Source: Pseudomonadota bacterium
GTDB lineage: Bacteria > Pseudomonadota > Gammaproteobacteria > Burkholderiales > Ferrovaceae
Assembly (NCBI GenBank): GCA_021804705.1
Contig: JAJZHC010000021.1
Coordinates: forward strand, 1-13,193
Length of the DNA stretch: 13,193 nt
Direction of reading: 5' to 3'
The notes under the pieces were generated by a model, which ran no database searches, was not told where the DNA came from, and saw nothing but the letters and a program-made list of their open reading frames with translations. The position numbers were made by a program, and so were the translations under genes. Below, in pieces: positions 1 through 5,589 of this stretch (its first letter is position 1; every line of letters starts with the position of its first letter).

Positions 1-112
1 TGCCCGCGTATTGGGCTGCCTCAAACAATTGAAGTGACTCGTAGTATTTTGCCTTTGACCGAAAATAATCGATATCGACTGATAACGCTTTTCTTGTTTC
101 GTCTTTTTTCAT
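1..112 (-). CDS. Unrecognised protein, N-terminal part only (runs off the left edge)
   Basis: An open frame starts at an ATG (complement of 110-112) and stays open for 37 codons to the window edge. A possible ribosome binding site AGGG lies 7 nt before the ATG. The visible residues begin MKKDETRKALSVDIDYF and are hydrophilic, rich in Lys, Glu and Tyr, probably helical, with no signal peptide. I do not recognise the family. By my count 45 of the first 110 bases are G or C (about 41%), against about 60% in the neighbouring genes, and codons such as AGA, AAA and TTA stand out. The gene begins 60 bp past the 3' end of tRNA-Ser, so it may be the first gene of an integrated element. Only 37 codons are seen, so even its status as a gene is uncertain. 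Confidence 0.4.
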   Translation of the reverse strand, partial: MKKDETRKALSVDIDYFRSKAKYYESLQLFEAAQYAG

Positions 113-115
113 GTC

Positions 116-170
116 GCCACCCTGGTGGAAAGGTTGAAGTGAAACCGGGTTGCCACCCCGTGGAGGGAAG
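116..170. repeat. Pair of imperfect direct repeats between tRNA-Ser and the left-edge ORF
   Basis: Two similar segments, 116-133 (GCCACCCTGGTGGAAAGG) and 152-170 (GCCACCCCGTGGAGGGAAG), lie 36 bp apart in the same orientation. Each contains a short self-complementary core (CCACC/GGTGG at 117-128; CCAC/GTGG at 153-163). They fill most of the gap between the tRNA 3' end and the left ORF. They could be part of an integration region or weak hairpins downstream of the tRNA. No function is shown by the sequence. Confidence 0.4.
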
Positions 171-172
171 AA

Positions 173-260
173 TGGCGGAGACTGTGAGATTCGAACTCAC
201 GGACGGTTGCCCGTCGGCAGTTTTCAAGACTGCTGGTTTAAACCACTCACCCAAGTCTCC
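173..260 (-). tRNA. tRNA-Ser (anticodon UGA)
   Basis: Read on the minus strand, the gene folds as a class II tRNA. The acceptor arms GGAGACT and AGTCTCC pair fully, the discriminator base is G, and the CCA end is encoded (173-175). The anticodon stem GCAGT/ACTGC encloses the loop CTTGAAA, giving anticodon TGA (complement of 224-226), which reads UCA and related serine codons. A long variable arm (ACGG-GCAA-CCGT) is typical of serine tRNAs. The T arm is GTGAG-TTCGAAT-CTCAC. The length is 88 nt with CCA. The 3' end faces the AT-richer left edge, and tRNA 3' ends are common attachment sites for integrases. Confidence 0.97.
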
Positions 261-270
261 GAGGGGGTGT

Positions 271-276
271 ATTCTA
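271..276 (-). promoter_or_regulatory. Candidate -10 element of the tRNA-Ser promoter
   Basis: On the minus strand TAGAAT (one mismatch to TATAAT) lies 10 nt upstream of the tRNA 5' end. This would give a leader of only a few bases. The bases between it and the expected start are rich in C (ACACCCCC), as in stable-RNA promoters under stringent control. No convincing -35 box lies at 16-18 bp; the nearest TTGAGC is 23 bp away. The element also sits inside a perfect 6-bp inverted repeat (266-280). Confidence 0.3.
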
Positions 277-315
277 CACCAAGCCTCATGGACGGGCCCG
301 CTCAACACGCGCCCC

Positions 316-343
316 CTTGAAATTGCCGCTCATGCCCCCACCT
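316..343 (+). promoter_or_regulatory. Candidate heat-shock (RpoH/sigma-32-type) promoter for yccA
   Basis: CTTGAAA at 316-322 matches the sigma-32 -35 consensus exactly. CCCCACCT at 336-343 matches the -10 consensus CCCCATNT with one mismatch. The spacer is 13 nt, inside the family range and identical to that of the htpG candidate in this window. Transcription would start near 350 and leave a leader of about 75 nt before the yccA ATG. That this promoter is used is inferred from the consensus only. Confidence 0.55.
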
Positions 344-385
344 TGCAACTTGAGGGTCTCTGTCGTAGTCTAACACCCGTCAGTA

Positions 386-401
386 GCCGCAACCTTGCGG
401 C
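386..401 (+). other. Hairpin in the yccA leader, just upstream of the ribosome binding site
   Basis: GCCGCA and TGCGGC form a perfect 6-bp stem around the loop ACCT (a seventh A-T pair would shrink the loop to 2 nt). It ends 9 nt before the AGGAG ribosome binding site at 411-415. The bases AGG and CCT at 411-413 and 418-420 could also form a very short stem over the site. The structure may stabilise the 5' end of the mRNA or affect translation; neither is demonstrated. Confidence 0.4.
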
Positions 402-424
402 GTTACATTGAGGAGTTCCTTGAT

Positions 425-1114
425 ATGCAACAAGATTTTAATGTCTACACCCAATCTGGCGCGCTCGATTCCCTGCAGCAGCGCGTGTTGCGCAACACTT
501 ACTGGCTGCTGGGGCTCTCGCTCATCCCCACCGCCATTGGCGCTCTGGTCGGCATCAACCTGAGTTTTGCCTTCATGGCGGCAAGCCCCATCCTGTCCAG
601 CCTGCTGTTTCTGGGCGTGATCTACGGTTTGTTCTTTGCCATCGAGGCCAACAAGCACAGCACCACGGGCGTATACCTGCTGTTGCTGCTCACCTTTGTG
701 CTGGGCGTGATGTTGGGGCCCTTGCTGCAATACACCATGGCATTTCGTAACGGCGGCCAGCTGATTTCCCTGGCAGCCGGTGGCACGGCCGTCGTGTTTT
801 TCAGCCTGGCAGGGATTGCCAGCTCCACCAAACGCAACTTCAGCGGCATGGCCAACTTTTTGATGGTGGGTGCCATCGTGTTGATGGTGGCCGTGGTGGC
901 CAACATCTTCCTGCAGCTGCCCGTCATGCAGCTCGTGCTGTGCGCCGGGTTCATGCTGTTTTCCTCGCTGATGATCCTGTTCAACGTCAGCCAGATCGTG
1001 CACGGGGGTGAGACCAACTACATCACCGCCACGCTGAGCCTGTACATGAACATCTACAACATCTTCATCAGCCTGCTGCAGTTGCTGGGCGCCTTCGGCG
1101 GCGATCGCCGCTAG
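425..1114 (+). CDS. yccA: BAX inhibitor-1/YccA family inner-membrane protein, FtsH modulator
   Basis: A 229-residue protein matching E. coli YccA (219 residues) in length and sequence landmarks: VLRNTY near residue 21, the stretch VANIFLQLP in the second half, and HGGETNYI at 193-200. About seven hydrophobic segments fill residues 26-222, so it is an integral inner-membrane protein. In E. coli, YccA is a substrate and modulator of the FtsH protease and influences turnover of membrane proteins such as SecY. I chose the ATG at 425 over the in-frame ATG at 395 because AGGAG (411-415) lies 9 nt before it and because the N-terminus then matches the family; 395 lies inside the leader hairpin. It stands alone, converges on rlmD with a 6-bp gap, and has an RpoH-like promoter upstream. 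Confidence 0.93.
   Translation: MQQDFNVYTQSGALDSLQQRVLRNTYWLLGLSLIPTAIGALVGINLSFAFMAASPILSSLLFLGVIYGLFFAIEANKHSTTGVYLLLLLTFVLGVMLGPLLQYTMAFRNGGQLISLAAGGTAVVFFSLAGIASSTKRNFSGMANFLMVGAIVLMVAVVANIFLQLPVMQLVLCAGFMLFSSLMILFNVSQIVHGGETNYITATLSLYMNIYNIFISLLQLLGAFGGDRR
1098..1111. repeat. 14-bp perfect palindrome at the end of yccA
   Basis: GCGGCGATCGCCGC is fully self-complementary and covers the last codons of yccA up to the first base of the last codon triplet before the gene's end. As RNA it could form a 5-bp GC stem with a GATC loop. It lies 15 bp before the larger hairpin of the convergent region. It may be chance in GC-rich Gly-Asp-Arg codons, or it may contribute to 3'-end formation. Confidence 0.45.
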
Positions 1115-1120
1115 TTCGTA

Positions 1121-2461
1121 TCACGGTCCATCGCGCTCGAAGAGCGCGATGGATTCCACATGTGCCGTGTGGGGGAACATGTTGGCCACCCCCGCAGCGC
1201 GCAGCCGATACCCCTGTTGATGCACCAGAATCTGCGCGTCGCGCGCCAGCGTGGCAGGACTGCAGGACACATAGACGATGCGCCGCGGCAGCAATCGCCC
1301 CAACGATTTGACCACTTCCACCGCACCGTCACGCGGCGGATCGATCAGCATCTTGTCAACCGGCCCCAGCACGGCCAGGCTTTCTTCCGTAGCAGTGAAG
1401 AGGTTGGCAGCCAAAAACGAGGTGTTGCCGGACAGGCCGTTGGCGGCAGCATTCTGCCGGGCGCGTTCCACCAGGGCGGGACTGCCTTCCACGCCGATGA
1501 CCTCGGCCCCGCTGCGCGCCAGTGCCAGGGTGAAATTACCCAGTCCGCAAAACAGGTCCACGACGCGCTCACCCGGCCGGGGGTCGAGCATGCGCACGGC
1601 ACGCCCCACCAGTACCCGGTTGACTGCGGCATTGACCTGGGTGAATTCCGTAGGCCCGAAAGGCATTACGATGCCAAACTCCGGCAGGGTGTAGTTCAGC
1701 GCCGGCGCCTCGAGAGGATGAAAGGGGAGGGCCGAATCCGGCCCTTTGGCTTGAAGCCACACCTGCACCTGCCATTGCTCGGCAAAGGCACGGATATGTG
1801 CTTCATCTTCCGGCGTCGGGGTCTCCAGCACCCGAAATACCAGCACGGTCACCGCCTCACCCACGGCCACTTCCACCTGCGGCATACGCTCGCGGATGGA
1901 CAGGGCCATCACCAGGTGGCGCAGGGGAACAAGCAGCGCCGACACATGGGGTGGCAGGATTTCGCAGCGCTGCATGTCCGCCACGAAGCTGGAGGATTTT
2001 TCGTGAAACCCCACCAGCACCCCGCCCTTTTTGACCACATGACGCACCGACACCCGTGCCCGCTGGCGGTAACCCCAGGCCGGCCCCTGGATGGTAGGCA
2101 ATAGCACCTCGGGCTTGACGCGCCCGATGCGCGCCAGATTGTCTTCCAGGATGCGTTGCTTGAAAGCCACTTGTGCAGCAGGGTCGGCATGCTGCATGTT
2201 GCAGCCGCCGCACACGCCAAAGTGCGGACAACGCGGCACCACCCGACTGGGCCCGGGGTGCAGCACCGCCACCGTGGTCGCCTGGTCGAACTGGGCCTTG
2301 CGGCGCGTGGTGCGGGCGCGCACCGTTTCGCCGGGCAAGGCCCCTTCCACAAACACCACCTTGCCCTCGTGGCGCGCAATGCCCTGGGCCTCATGATCGA
2401 GAGATTCGATATGCAACAACCGCTCGACCGGTTCGTCGGCACGCGTTCGGGCTTCGTTCAT
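1121..2461 (-). CDS. rlmD: 23S rRNA (uracil(1939)-C(5))-methyltransferase RlmD
   Basis: A cytoplasmic RNA methyltransferase of 446 residues (E. coli RlmD 433) that makes m5U1939 in 23S rRNA using SAM. Residues 10-65 form a TRAM RNA-binding domain. C78, C84, C87 and C166 are the expected ligands of the 4Fe-4S cluster (pattern C-x5-C-x2-C plus one distant Cys). The catalytic domain shows FTQVN (273-277), the SAM loop DLFCGLGNF (302-310), DPPR (374-377) and VSCSP with the nucleophile C400. All key residues are present. The start ATG overlaps the stop of the upstream Nudix gene as ATGA, so translation is probably coupled. The 3' end contains a perfect 12-bp inverted repeat and converges on yccA. 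The related RlmC and TrmA are less likely: the N-terminal TRAM domain, the length and the Cys pattern favour RlmD. Confidence 0.95.
   Translation of the reverse strand: MNEARTRADEPVERLLHIESLDHEAQGIARHEGKVVFVEGALPGETVRARTTRRKAQFDQATTVAVLHPGPSRVVPRCPHFGVCGGCNMQHADPAAQVAFKQRILEDNLARIGRVKPEVLLPTIQGPAWGYRQRARVSVRHVVKKGGVLVGFHEKSSSFVADMQRCEILPPHVSALLVPLRHLVMALSIRERMPQVEVAVGEAVTVLVFRVLETPTPEDEAHIRAFAEQWQVQVWLQAKGPDSALPFHPLEAPALNYTLPEFGIVMPFGPTEFTQVNAAVNRVLVGRAVRMLDPRPGERVVDLFCGLGNFTLALARSGAEVIGVEGSPALVERARQNAAANGLSGNTSFLAANLFTATEESLAVLGPVDKMLIDPPRDGAVEVVKSLGRLLPRRIVYVSCSPATLARDAQILVHQQGYRLRAAGVANMFPHTAHVESIALFERDGP
1127..1153. terminator. Strong 12-bp hairpin between convergent yccA and rlmD, possible bidirectional terminator
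   Basis: TCCATCGCGCTC (1127-1138) and GAGCGCGATGGA (1142-1153) are perfect complements around a 3-nt GAA loop. The structure begins 12 bp after the yccA stop and lies inside the last codons of rlmD. It would form in transcripts of both strands. Neither side has a run of T, so it is not a classic intrinsic terminator. It may instead protect 3' ends or act together with Rho. Confidence 0.5.
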
Positions 2462-2997
2462 GCTGCAGCAGCCCCCAGATCGAGAACATGCAGACCCTGC
2501 GTACCCAGACGACGGTCTTCCAGATAATGGCGCAGGGTATGCACCACTGTTCGAAAGGCGAGCTCATCCCAGGGGATGTCCTCCTCGGAAAACAGCTGCA
2601 CGGCGCTGCTCTCGGCTGTGGGCCCATGCGCTTCGCTCAGCATGCGGCCGCTGAACATGAGGTGCACCTGATTGATGCCCGGAATGCTGATGACGGAAAT
2701 CAGCGACCCCACCGCCACCTCGGATTGTGACTCCTCGAAAGTTTCGCGAGCCGCTCCGGCGCGTGCGGTTTCACCGTTTTCCATGAACCCGGCAGGCATG
2801 GTCCAGAAGCCCAGGCGCGGCTCGATGGCCCGGCGACACAGCAGGATGCGCCCCTGCCACTCGGGTACGCAGCCCACCACGATCTTGGGGTTGGTGTAGT
2901 GGATGGCCGCACATGCTGAGCACACATGACGCGGCAGGTTGTCGCCCTCGGGAACCCGCAGCACCACCGGTGCGCCGCAGTCTGGACAGAATTTCAT
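2458..2997 (-). CDS. Zinc-ribbon Nudix hydrolase
   Basis: A 179-residue soluble protein. The N-terminus holds a zinc ribbon with C4/C7 and C26/C29 (CPDC and CSAC), followed by a Nudix fold. The Nudix box spans residues 70-92: G70, E76 and R84-E85 with E88-E89 give the metal-binding core, but the usual final Gly-hydrophobic pair is Gln-Ser here. Nudix enzymes cleave nucleoside diphosphates linked to another moiety. The zinc ribbon recalls NADH pyrophosphatase NudC, but the NudC motif SQPWPFPxS is not seen, so the substrate is unknown. The frame is open far upstream across htpG, but only the ATG at 2997 gives the zinc ribbon at the N-terminus. An AAGG ribosome binding site lies 10 nt before it and could pair with CCTT just upstream of the ATG. 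It is the first gene of a two-gene operon with rlmD and diverges from htpG. Confidence 0.88.
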   Translation of the reverse strand: MKFCPDCGAPVVLRVPEGDNLPRHVCSACAAIHYTNPKIVVGCVPEWQGRILLCRRAIEPRLGFWTMPAGFMENGETARAGAARETFEESQSEVAVGSLISVISIPGINQVHLMFSGRMLSEAHGPTAESSAVQLFSEEDIPWDELAFRTVVHTLRHYLEDRRLGTQGLHVLDLGAAAA

Positions 2998-3070
2998 GAA
3001 GGCCGAACCTTGTAAAAATGTTAGGATGCGCGGCTGAAGTGGAATTTTAAACCATTTTGCCGGTGCCCCC

Positions 3071-3098
3071 GTTGAAAAAGCCGGAAGTGCCCCCATCT
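3071..3098 (+). promoter_or_regulatory. Heat-shock (RpoH/sigma-32-type) promoter of htpG
   Basis: GTTGAAA at 3071-3077 differs by one base from the -35 consensus CTTGAAA. CCCCATCT at 3091-3098 is a perfect match to the -10 consensus CCCCATNT. The spacer is 13 nt. Transcription would start near 3105, leaving a leader of about 45 nt before the htpG ATG. htpG is a known RpoH regulon member in E. coli, so context and sequence agree. Confidence 0.8.
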
Positions 3099-3150
3099 CC
3101 TGCCCTAGACCCCTTTCGTTCAACCTGAAAACAATTGACGGTGTTCGCCC

Positions 3151-5019
3151 ATGAGCCAAAAAGAATCCATGCAGTTCCAGACGGAAGTGAAGCAGCTGCT
3201 CCAGCTGATGATCCATTCCCTGTACAGCAACAAGGAAATTTTTCTGCGTGAGCTGATCTCCAACGCCTCGGACGCCTGCGACAAGCTGCGCTTTGAAGCG
3301 CTGCAAAACGGCGCCCTGCTCGAGGCCGACCCCGACCTCAAGGTGCGCATCAGCATCGACAAGGCAGCGCGCACCCTCACCCTGACCGACAACGGCATTG
3401 GCATGTCGCGCGACGAAGTGATTGCCAACATCGGCACCATCGCCCGCTCCGGCACGCGTGAATTCCTCAATCGCCTGTCCGGCGACGCGGCCCGCGATTC
3501 GGCCCTGATCGGTCAGTTCGGAGTGGGCTTCTACTCCGCTTTCATCGTGGCAGATCGCGTCACCCTCACCACCCGCCGGGCCGGCATGGAAGCCAGCCAG
3601 GGGGTGCGTTGGGAATCCACCGGCGATGGCACCTTCACCCTTGAGGAAGTGGCTGACCTCCCCCGAGGCACCAGCGTCACCCTCCACCTCAAGGAAGGCG
3701 AGGACAGCTTCCTCGAGCCCTGGCAGATCAAATCCATCGTGCACCGCTACTCCGACCACATCCAGCTGCCCATCGTCATGCAGCGCGAAGCGGAAGAGGG
3801 CAAAAGTGCCGAGGACGAGACCCTGAACCAGGCCAGTGCCCTGTGGGCCCGCCCCAAGAACGAGATCACGGATGAGCAGTACCATGAGTTCTACAAGCAT
3901 GTGGGGCACGATTTCGAGGCCCCGCTGGCCTGGAGCCACGCCCGCGTGGAGGGCAAGCAGGAATACACCGAGCTGTTGTACATCCCCGCACGCGCACCCT
4001 TCGACCTGTGGGACCGCGAGCCGCGCCACGGCATCAAGCTGTATGTGCGCCGCGTGTTCATCATGGAGGACGCAAAGAAGCTGCTGCCCCATTACCTGCG
4101 CTTCGTACGCGGGGTGATCGACTCGGCCGACCTGCCGCTCAACGTCTCGCGCGAAATCCTGCAGGAGTCGAAGGACATCGACGCCATCCGCGCCGGTTGC
4201 ACCAAGAAAATTCTGGGGCTGCTGGAAGACCTGGCTGAGAACCAGAAGGACAAGTACGCCACCTTCTGGAAAGAATTCGGTCGCGTCTTCAAGGAAGGCG
4301 CCGGCGACGAATTTGCCAACCGCGACAAATGGGCCGGGCTGTTGCGTTTTTCCACCACCCACACGGACCAGGAGGCGCAGACCGAATCCCTGAAGGACGT
4401 CATTGGCCGCATGAAGGAAGGCCAGGAAGCCCTCTATTACGTGACGGCGGACACCTTCGCCGCAGCGAAGAACAGCCCCCACCTGGAAATCTTCCGCAAG
4501 CAGGGCATCGAAGTGCTGCTGCTGTCGGACCGGGTGGACGAATGGGTGGTCTCCCATCTGGAAGAATTCGAAGGCAAAAAACTGCAGTCCGTGGCCAAGG
4601 GCGACCTCGACGTCACCAAACTGGGGGGTGCCGCTCCCAAAATCGAAACGCCCGATGGCGAAGCCCTGAAGCCCTTGCTGGAAGCCATGAAAACGGCGCT
4701 AGGTGACCGCGTCAAGGAAGTGCGCGTCAGCCACCGCCTGACCGAATCGCCAGCTTGCCTGGTGGTAGAGGAAGGCGCGCTTTCGGGCAACCTGGAGCGG
4801 ATGCTGAAGGCGGCCGGGCAGAACGTGCCCTCATCGAAGCCCATTCTGGAAATCAATCCCGATCACCGTCTGGTGCTGCGCCTCAAGCTGGAAACCGACG
4901 CCCAACGCATAGCCGACTGGAGCACGCTGTTGTTCGAACAGTCACTGCTGGCGGAGGGGGGGCAACTGGAAGATCCGGCCAGCTTCGTGAAGCGGCTCAA
5001 TCAGTTGATGCTGCAGTAA
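3151..5019 (+). CDS. htpG: Molecular chaperone HtpG (bacterial Hsp90)
   Basis: A 622-residue cytosolic ATP-dependent chaperone (E. coli HtpG 624) that remodels client proteins, often with DnaK. The N-terminal GHKL ATPase domain (about 1-230) shows E34 and N38 in the helix LRELISNASDA, the ATP motif DNGIGM (80-85) and the lid GQFGVGFYS (121-129). The middle domain carries NVSRE at 331-335 with R334, the arginine that contacts the ATP gamma phosphate. The C-terminal dimerisation domain is complete. There is no signal peptide. The start is well placed against the family N-terminus, although the ribosome binding site (GACGG, about 10 nt upstream) is weak. An RpoH-type promoter lies 53-80 bp upstream. 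The 3' end overlaps the convergent Nudix gene by 23 bp. Confidence 0.98.
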   Translation: MSQKESMQFQTEVKQLLQLMIHSLYSNKEIFLRELISNASDACDKLRFEALQNGALLEADPDLKVRISIDKAARTLTLTDNGIGMSRDEVIANIGTIARSGTREFLNRLSGDAARDSALIGQFGVGFYSAFIVADRVTLTTRRAGMEASQGVRWESTGDGTFTLEEVADLPRGTSVTLHLKEGEDSFLEPWQIKSIVHRYSDHIQLPIVMQREAEEGKSAEDETLNQASALWARPKNEITDEQYHEFYKHVGHDFEAPLAWSHARVEGKQEYTELLYIPARAPFDLWDREPRHGIKLYVRRVFIMEDAKKLLPHYLRFVRGVIDSADLPLNVSREILQESKDIDAIRAGCTKKILGLLEDLAENQKDKYATFWKEFGRVFKEGAGDEFANRDKWAGLLRFSTTHTDQEAQTESLKDVIGRMKEGQEALYYVTADTFAAAKNSPHLEIFRKQGIEVLLLSDRVDEWVVSHLEEFEGKKLQSVAKGDLDVTKLGGAAPKIETPDGEALKPLLEAMKTALGDRVKEVRVSHRLTESPACLVVEEGALSGNLERMLKAAGQNVPSSKPILEINPDHRLVLRLKLETDAQRIADWSTLLFEQSLLAEGGQLEDPASFVKRLNQLMLQ

Positions 5020-5584
5020 CTGCGGGACGCGGGCCCATGGTCTTGAGCCAGAGCAGGCCCGCCACCGTCTTGGCATCGTTGATGATGCCCTCCTCGATCC
5101 AGCGATAGGCCTGTTTGAGCGAGACGGGCATCGTTTCCAGAAACTCTTCCTCGTCCCGGCGATGGGCTTTGAAGGTTAGCCCGCGCGCCAGAAAGAACGC
5201 GATGCGTTCGGTGGAATAGGCAATGCACAGGTGCAGGGTGGCCAACTGCTGCCAGTCTGCCGCCACATAGCCGGTCTCTTCCAGCAATTCGCGTTGCGCC
5301 GCCTGCAGAGGTGGCTCATCCGGTTCCAGCTTGCCTGCGGGAATTTCGTAATAATGGCGACGGTTGGGATAACGGTACTGGTATTCCAGCAGTACCGTCT
5401 CGTCATCGAGCAAGGGAATGATGGCGGCAGCGCCGTTGTGCACGATGTATTCGCGCACCGTATGCTGCCCGTCGGGCAGGCACACCGTATCACGGCGTAC
5501 GTCCAGCAGGCGGCCCTTGAAGACCTGTTCCGAATCCACCTGATGCTCGGTAAAATCGTGCGGCAGGTGGGGAAATGCTGCCAC
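4997..5584 (-). CDS. Nudix hydrolase, ADP-ribose pyrophosphatase type
   Basis: A soluble protein of 195 residues. Its Nudix box is perfect, from G84 to Y106 with the core RELLEETGY preceded by the AGKLEPDE segment. The pattern EYQYRYP...YEIPAGKLEPDE and the C-terminal AYRWIEEGIINDAKT are typical of ADP-ribose pyrophosphatases, which split ADP-ribose into AMP and ribose 5-phosphate. The GTG at 5584 is preferred because GAGAGG (complement of 5594-5599) lies 9 nt before it and because it starts 5 bp after the nuoN stop. A longer form from a TTG at 5626 would overlap nuoN and lacks a good ribosome binding site. It is the last gene of the nuo operon seen here, so it is probably made together with complex I. 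This fits a link to NAD(H) turnover, which is inference. Its 3' end overlaps htpG on the other strand by 23 bp. Confidence 0.88.
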   Translation of the reverse strand: MAAFPHLPHDFTEHQVDSEQVFKGRLLDVRRDTVCLPDGQHTVREYIVHNGAAAIIPLLDDETVLLEYQYRYPNRRHYYEIPAGKLEPDEPPLQAAQRELLEETGYVAADWQQLATLHLCIAYSTERIAFFLARGLTFKAHRRDEEEFLETMPVSLKQAYRWIEEGIINDAKTVAGLLWLKTMGPRPAVTAASTD

Positions 5585-5589
5585 GGATG

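Noticed and set aside
21..308. Minus-strand open frame of 95 codons over tRNA-Ser
   Set aside because: It includes the whole tRNA in its coding sequence, which is not plausible; the other minus frame starting at 112 fits better.
34..411. Plus-strand open frame of 125 codons across the left region
   Set aside because: It reads straight through the tRNA-Ser gene in antisense and has no ribosome binding site or recognisable domain.
411..420. AGGA-GT-TCCT inverted repeat over the yccA ribosome binding site as a strong sequestering hairpin
   Set aside because: The full 4-bp stem leaves a 2-nt loop, which is too tight; only a 3-bp stem is realistic.
3018..3049. Promoter-like boxes TAACAT and TAAAAT on the minus strand for the zinc-ribbon Nudix gene
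   Set aside because: Neither has a matching -35 at 16-18 bp, and TAACAT would start transcription on top of the ribosome binding site. A promoter must lie in 2998-3150 or beyond, but I cannot place it.
2998..4557. Long open extension of the zinc-ribbon Nudix frame, antisense to htpG, giving a 699-codon frame
   Set aside because: The region is plainly htpG on the other strand. The extra residues are low-complexity shadow sequence typical of GC-rich antisense frames, and the Nudix family starts at 2997.
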